In this document: positions 5,320-8,133 of the stretch, piece after piece
Layout of the letters: the number at the start of each line of letters is the position of its first letter
Numbering within the stretch: position 1 is the stretch's first letter
Source: an uncultured Ruminococcus sp.
GTDB lineage: Bacteria > Bacillota > Clostridia > Oscillospirales > Ruminococcaceae
NCBI GenBank assembly: GCA_900553675.1
Contig: USEH01000095.1
Coordinates: 1 to 8,133 of the forward strand
Direction: 5' to 3'
Length of the DNA: 8,133 bases
The notes under the pieces: model-generated
Seen by the model: the letters and a program-made list of their open reading frames with translations, nothing else
Told to the model about the DNA's origin: nothing
The model's database searches: none
Made by a program: the position numbers and the translations under genes

Positions 5320-5352
5320 CCGGATATAGCTTTTGCGTATTTTGTTATCTAT

Positions 5353-5395
5353 GCACAGAGTGTAATGCTACACAGCGTTATACTCTGTGCTTTTT
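5353..5395 (+). terminator. Strong rho-independent terminator before glgP
   Basis: Bases 5353-5368 pair with 5375-5390 in an uninterrupted 16-bp stem (two G-U pairs) around the six-base loop TACACA, followed at once by TTTTT (5391-5395). It would stop transcription from the toxin-antitoxin promoter. Because it lies 33 bases after the duplicated permease stop codon, it may be the original terminator of the ABC operon. Confidence 0.9.
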
Positions 5396-5432
5396 GCACA
5401 TTTGAGTTAAGAACTGTTAAACTATTTTATCT

Positions 5433-5444
5433 AAACCGCTGTTT
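5433..5444. promoter_or_regulatory. Small AAAC-CGCT-GTTT dyad upstream of the glgP promoter
   Basis: AAAC (5433-5436) and GTTT (5441-5444) flank CGCT, about 15 bases upstream of the -35 box. A central CG flanked by A- and T-rich arms resembles LacI/CcpA-family operators. The outer TG and CA of the cre consensus are absent, so this is only a candidate carbon-control site. The rest of the 285-base gene-free stretch 5267-5551 holds the permease remnant, the terminator and the glgP promoter. Nothing else was recognised. Confidence 0.2.
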
Positions 5445-5458
5445 TGGGTGTGTAAATG

Positions 5459-5487
5459 TTGACATCAGCGACAAAACTATGTATAAT
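5459..5487 (+). promoter_or_regulatory. Consensus sigma-A promoter of glgP
   Basis: TTGACA (5459-5464) and TATAAT (5482-5487) are perfect hexamers with a 17-base spacer. Transcription should start near 5494, leaving an A+T-rich leader of almost 60 bases before the ATG at 5552. The ribosome binding site GAGGTGAT starts at 5538. Confidence 0.85.
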
Positions 5488-5551
5488 ATTATGGTTGCAT
5501 ATTATAATGTTTTTTAATTAAAGTGATAATAATATTTGAGGTGATTATATT

Positions 5552-7957
5552 ATGGCAAAAGCTGTTGAATCAAAGTATACAAAAGAAAGCTTGAAGGAAG
5601 AGATTGTCAAGGTTTTAGACCTTAACTTTATGGTTTCACCCGAAAATGCCTCAGACAGGCAGTTTTATGAAGCTCTTTCATCGATAATCGTCAACGAGCT
5701 TGCACGCAAGCGTCACAACTATACAACCAAGGTTCACTCAGAGGGCAAAAAGCAGGTATATTATATCTCAATGGAGTTCCTTATGGGTCGCTCGCTGAAG
5801 ACAAGCCTTTATAATCTGGGACTTGTTAAGGCGGCTGAGGGCGCTTTGAAGGACTTTGGCGTAAACATCAATTCGCTTTACGAGCAGGAGCCTGACGCGG
5901 GCTTAGGCAACGGCGGTCTGGGAAGATTGGCTGCGTGCTATTTAGACGGTCTTGCGACTGATGGCTATCCCGCAACCGGCTACTCCATTCTGTATGAATA
6001 CGGCATTTTCTGCCAAAAGCTTGAGGGCGGCTGGCAGGTTGAGCTTCCGGATAACTGGCTCCCGGGCGGCGGCTGCTGGCTGGTTGAGCACCCCGAATCA
6101 CAGATAGAGATTCACTTCGACGGAAAAATCAAGGAGTACTGGGACAGCCACTATCATCACGTCTCGCTTGAAGACTACACCACCGTAATCGCGGTGCCCT
6201 ATGATATGTTCGTTTCGGGCTACAACAGCGACGCTGTTTCAAAGCTTCGTCTGTGGAAGGCAATCAGCCCCGCGTTCGACATGAACAAGTTCAACTCGGG
6301 CAACTACGAAAAGGCTCTGAGCCAGAATATCGTTGCTCAGGCGATTTCAAAGGTGCTTTACCCCAACGATAACCACTTGGAGGGCAAGTCTTTAAGACTC
6401 CGCCAGCAGTACTTTATGTGTGCGGCGTCTATCGGCGATATCGTAAACCACCACATGGCAACATACGGCACTTTGGACAACTTCGCCGACAAGGTTGCAA
6501 TTCAGATAAACGACACCCATCCCACCCTTGCCATCCCCGAGCTTATGAGAGTGCTTTTAGACGACTGCGGCTATCCGTGGGATAAGGCGTGGGACATTGT
6601 TACAAGAACCTTTGCTTACACCAACCACACCGTTATGGCGGAAGCGTTGGAAAAGTGGAGCTGCGACCTGCTGAACACCGTAGTTCCGCGTATCTACTCG
6701 ATTATCGTCGAGATAAACAACCGCTACTGCGCTTCGCTATGGGAGAAGTATCACGACCACCAGAAGGTAACGGGAATGTCCATCATCCGCGACAACGTTG
6801 TACACATGGCTAAGCTCTGCGTTTGCGCATCACACCATGTAAACGGCGTTTCGGCTATCCACTCCGAAATTATCAAGAGGGACGTATTCCGCGACGAATA
6901 CGAGCTTACTCCGCAGAAGTTTACCAACGTCACCAACGGTATTGCATACCGCCGCTGGCTGTATCAGTCCAACCCCGAGCTGTGCAAGCTCCTCAACGAC
7001 ACCATCGGAAAGAGCTATTTAGACGACGCAAAGAATCTCAAAAAGTTTGAAAAGTACGCCGACGATCAGGAGGTTCTCAGCCGTCTGGGCGACATAAAGC
7101 GCGCCAACAAGCACAGCTTTGCCAAGTATTTAAAGTCGAACCGCGGAGTTATTGTCAACCCCGACACCCTGTTCGACGTTCAGGTTAAGAGGCTTCACGA
7201 ATACAAGCGTCAGCATCTGAATTTGCTAAATATCGTCTCGGAATACGACAAGCTGCTTGCCAACCCCGACGCGGACGTCCAGCCCAAGACCTATATCTTT
7301 GCGGCAAAGGCGGCTCCGGGATACTATCTTGCAAAGCAGATAATCAAGCTTATCTGGTCGCTGGGCGAGGAGATTAAGAAGAATCCCAAGATTGCGCAGA
7401 AGTTGAACGTTGTGTTCCTGGAAAACTATAATGTATCCCTTTCCGAAATGCTTATGCCTGCCTCTGAGATTTCCGAGCAGATTTCACTTGCAGGAACCGA
7501 GGCAAGCGGCACCGGCAACATGAAGTTTATGCTCAACGGCGCGATAACCCTCGGCACCAAGGACGGCGCAAACGTCGAGATCGGCGAGGTAGTAGGGGAC
7601 GATAACATAATCAACTTCGGCATGACCGTCGAGGAGGTCGAGCACAAGAAGAGAGCGGGCTATTCGCCCGTTTATATGTACAGCTCCGACCCCGTTATCA
7701 AGGCGGCTATTGACAGAATCAACGCCGGCATCAACGGCACCAAGTTTGACGACGTTGTGTCCTCGCTGAAGTACTCCGACCCCTACATGGTTCTTGCCGA
7801 CTTCCGCTCTTATCAGGAGGCTCAGGCGCGCGCTTCCGCTATCTACGCCGACAATCTTAAGTGGCAGAGAATGTCGCTTATGAATATAGCAAACGCCGGA
7901 ATCTTCTCCGCAGACAGAGCGGTTGACGAGTACGCCAAGAATATCTGGAAGCTCTGA
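5552..7957 (+). CDS. glgP: Glycogen/alpha-glucan phosphorylase (GT35)
   Basis: This 801-residue cytoplasmic enzyme releases glucose 1-phosphate from the non-reducing ends of glycogen or maltodextrin by phosphorolysis, using pyridoxal phosphate. The full family pattern is present: GLGNGGLGRLAAC (117-129), NDTHPTLAIPELMR (320-333), TNHTVMAEALEKW (357-369), FTNVTNGIAYRRW (457-469), FDVQVKRLHEYKRQHLN (541-557) and TEASGTGNMKFMLNG (649-663) with the PLP-binding lysine at 658, then GTKDGANVEI (668-677). The length suits bacterial GlgP/MalP enzymes, which are near 800 residues. The N-terminus shows no animal-type phosphorylation-site segment, as expected in bacteria. GlgP and MalP activities cannot be told apart from sequence alone. 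It stands alone behind its own promoter and a strong upstream terminator, with no other glycogen gene in view. The ATG at 5552 has GAGGTGAT 7-8 bases ahead. Confidence 0.97.
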   Translation: MAKAVESKYTKESLKEEIVKVLDLNFMVSPENASDRQFYEALSSIIVNELARKRHNYTTKVHSEGKKQVYYISMEFLMGRSLKTSLYNLGLVKAAEGALKDFGVNINSLYEQEPDAGLGNGGLGRLAACYLDGLATDGYPATGYSILYEYGIFCQKLEGGWQVELPDNWLPGGGCWLVEHPESQIEIHFDGKIKEYWDSHYHHVSLEDYTTVIAVPYDMFVSGYNSDAVSKLRLWKAISPAFDMNKFNSGNYEKALSQNIVAQAISKVLYPNDNHLEGKSLRLRQQYFMCAASIGDIVNHHMATYGTLDNFADKVAIQINDTHPTLAIPELMRVLLDDCGYPWDKAWDIVTRTFAYTNHTVMAEALEKWSCDLLNTVVPRIYSIIVEINNRYCASLWEKYHDHQKVTGMSIIRDNVVHMAKLCVCASHHVNGVSAIHSEIIKRDVFRDEYELTPQKFTNVTNGIAYRRWLYQSNPELCKLLNDTIGKSYLDDAKNLKKFEKYADDQEVLSRLGDIKRANKHSFAKYLKSNRGVIVNPDTLFDVQVKRLHEYKRQHLNLLNIVSEYDKLLANPDADVQPKTYIFAAKAAPGYYLAKQIIKLIWSLGEEIKKNPKIAQKLNVVFLENYNVSLSEMLMPASEISEQISLAGTEASGTGNMKFMLNGAITLGTKDGANVEIGEVVGDDNIINFGMTVEEVEHKKRAGYSPVYMYSSDPVIKAAIDRINAGINGTKFDDVVSSLKYSDPYMVLADFRSYQEAQARASAIYADNLKWQRMSLMNIANAGIFSADRAVDEYAKNIWKL

Positions 7958-7964
7958 AGAGAAT

Positions 7965-7999
7965 TAAATCGCGTAAATTTTTGATATTTTTGCGATTTA
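7965..7999 (+). terminator. Possible weak hairpin terminator after glgP
   Basis: TAAATCGC (7965-7972) pairs perfectly with GCGATTTA (7992-7999) around a T-rich loop of 19 bases, starting eight bases after the glgP stop. The large loop and lack of a T-run after the right arm make it a poor standard terminator. Its position is right, so it may slow or partly stop transcription. Confidence 0.35.
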
Positions 8000-8003
8000 G
8001 CTA

Positions 8004-8032
8004 TTGCATTTCGGGCTAAAGTGTGATATAAT
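8004..8032 (+). promoter_or_regulatory. Extended -10 promoter of the last gene
   Basis: TGATATAAT (8024-8032) is an extended -10 element with a perfect TATAAT at 8027-8032. A weak -35, TTGCAT (8004-8009), lies 17 bases upstream. The leader to the ATG at 8074 would be about 35 bases and carries GGAGG at 8061-8065. Confidence 0.65.
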
Positions 8033-8073
8033 TGATAAGAATTTGAGTAATCTCTATATTGGAGGATTTATAA

Positions 8074-8133
8074 ATGGATGCAATAAACATTATCAGCGGT
8101 ATTCTTCTGGCGGCTTCCAGCATTATGATTATT
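8074..8133 (+). CDS. N-terminus of a small membrane protein, possibly SecG (partial, cut by window end)
   Basis: Only 20 codons are present. The ATG at 8074 follows GGAGG (8061-8065) by 8 bases and has its own promoter, so the start is well supported. The residues begin MDAINIISGILL and continue as an uninterrupted hydrophobic segment with one small Ala/Ser stretch, as in a first transmembrane helix. This short start resembles SecG, the two-helix accessory subunit of the SecYEG translocase, whose N-terminus is a helix rich in Ile/Leu. Twenty residues cannot prove it, and any small membrane protein would fit. Confidence 0.4.
   Translation, partial: MDAINIISGILLAASSIMII

Noticed and set aside
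5495..5508. A second promoter (TATAAT at 5503) in the glgP leader
   Set aside because: No -35 lies at a workable distance. TTGCAT at 5495 is only two bases upstream, and the consensus promoter at 5459 explains transcription.

Overview
The window looks like chromosomal DNA of a low-to-mid GC Gram-positive bacterium, most likely a gut-type clostridium of the Oscillospiraceae/Ruminococcaceae kind. The reasons are near-perfect sigma-A promoters in very A+T-rich gaps, strong purine-rich Shine-Dalgarno sites, moderately GC-rich genes, a Gram-positive surface-protein layout and clostridial-type protein families. The genus cannot be fixed from the sequence. Every gene I can support is on the + strand.

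Region 1 (1-4660) is a three-gene operon. It has one promoter (142-170), preceded by short repeats and an operator-like dyad, and ends at a hairpin terminator (4622-4660). It encodes a MacB/LolD-type ABC ATPase with an unusual 70-residue N-terminal tail built on an exact 11-residue repeat. Next comes a 627-residue secreted, C-terminally membrane-anchored protein with several Ig-like/CARDB-like beta domains and a Met/Gly-rich stalk. The third product is a MacB/FtsX-type permease with an enlarged extracytoplasmic domain. ATPase and permease should form a type VII (mechanotransmission) ABC complex. The anchored beta-domain protein sits where a periplasmic adaptor (MFP/HlyD type) gene would usually be. 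The substrate is unknown.

Region 2 (4608-5319) is a small cassette inserted between the operon and the next gene. A perfect-consensus promoter (4697-4725) drives a RelE/ParE-type toxin gene and then a small acidic antitoxin gene whose ribosome binding site is much stronger than the toxin's. Right after the antitoxin there is a second, slightly diverged copy of the last 42 bases of the permease gene, stop codon included (5278-5319 versus 4566-4607). The toxin-antitoxin pair is therefore bracketed by direct repeats of a gene 3' end, which suggests acquisition by recombination or insertion at the permease terminus. A very strong terminator (5353-5395) follows.

Region 3 (5396-7999) holds glgP, an 801-residue PLP-dependent glycogen/alpha-glucan phosphorylase with a second perfect-consensus promoter (5459-5487). 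Region 4 (8000-8133) has an extended -10 promoter and the first 20 codons of a membrane protein that could be SecG. No tRNA, rRNA, IS element or CRISPR array was seen.
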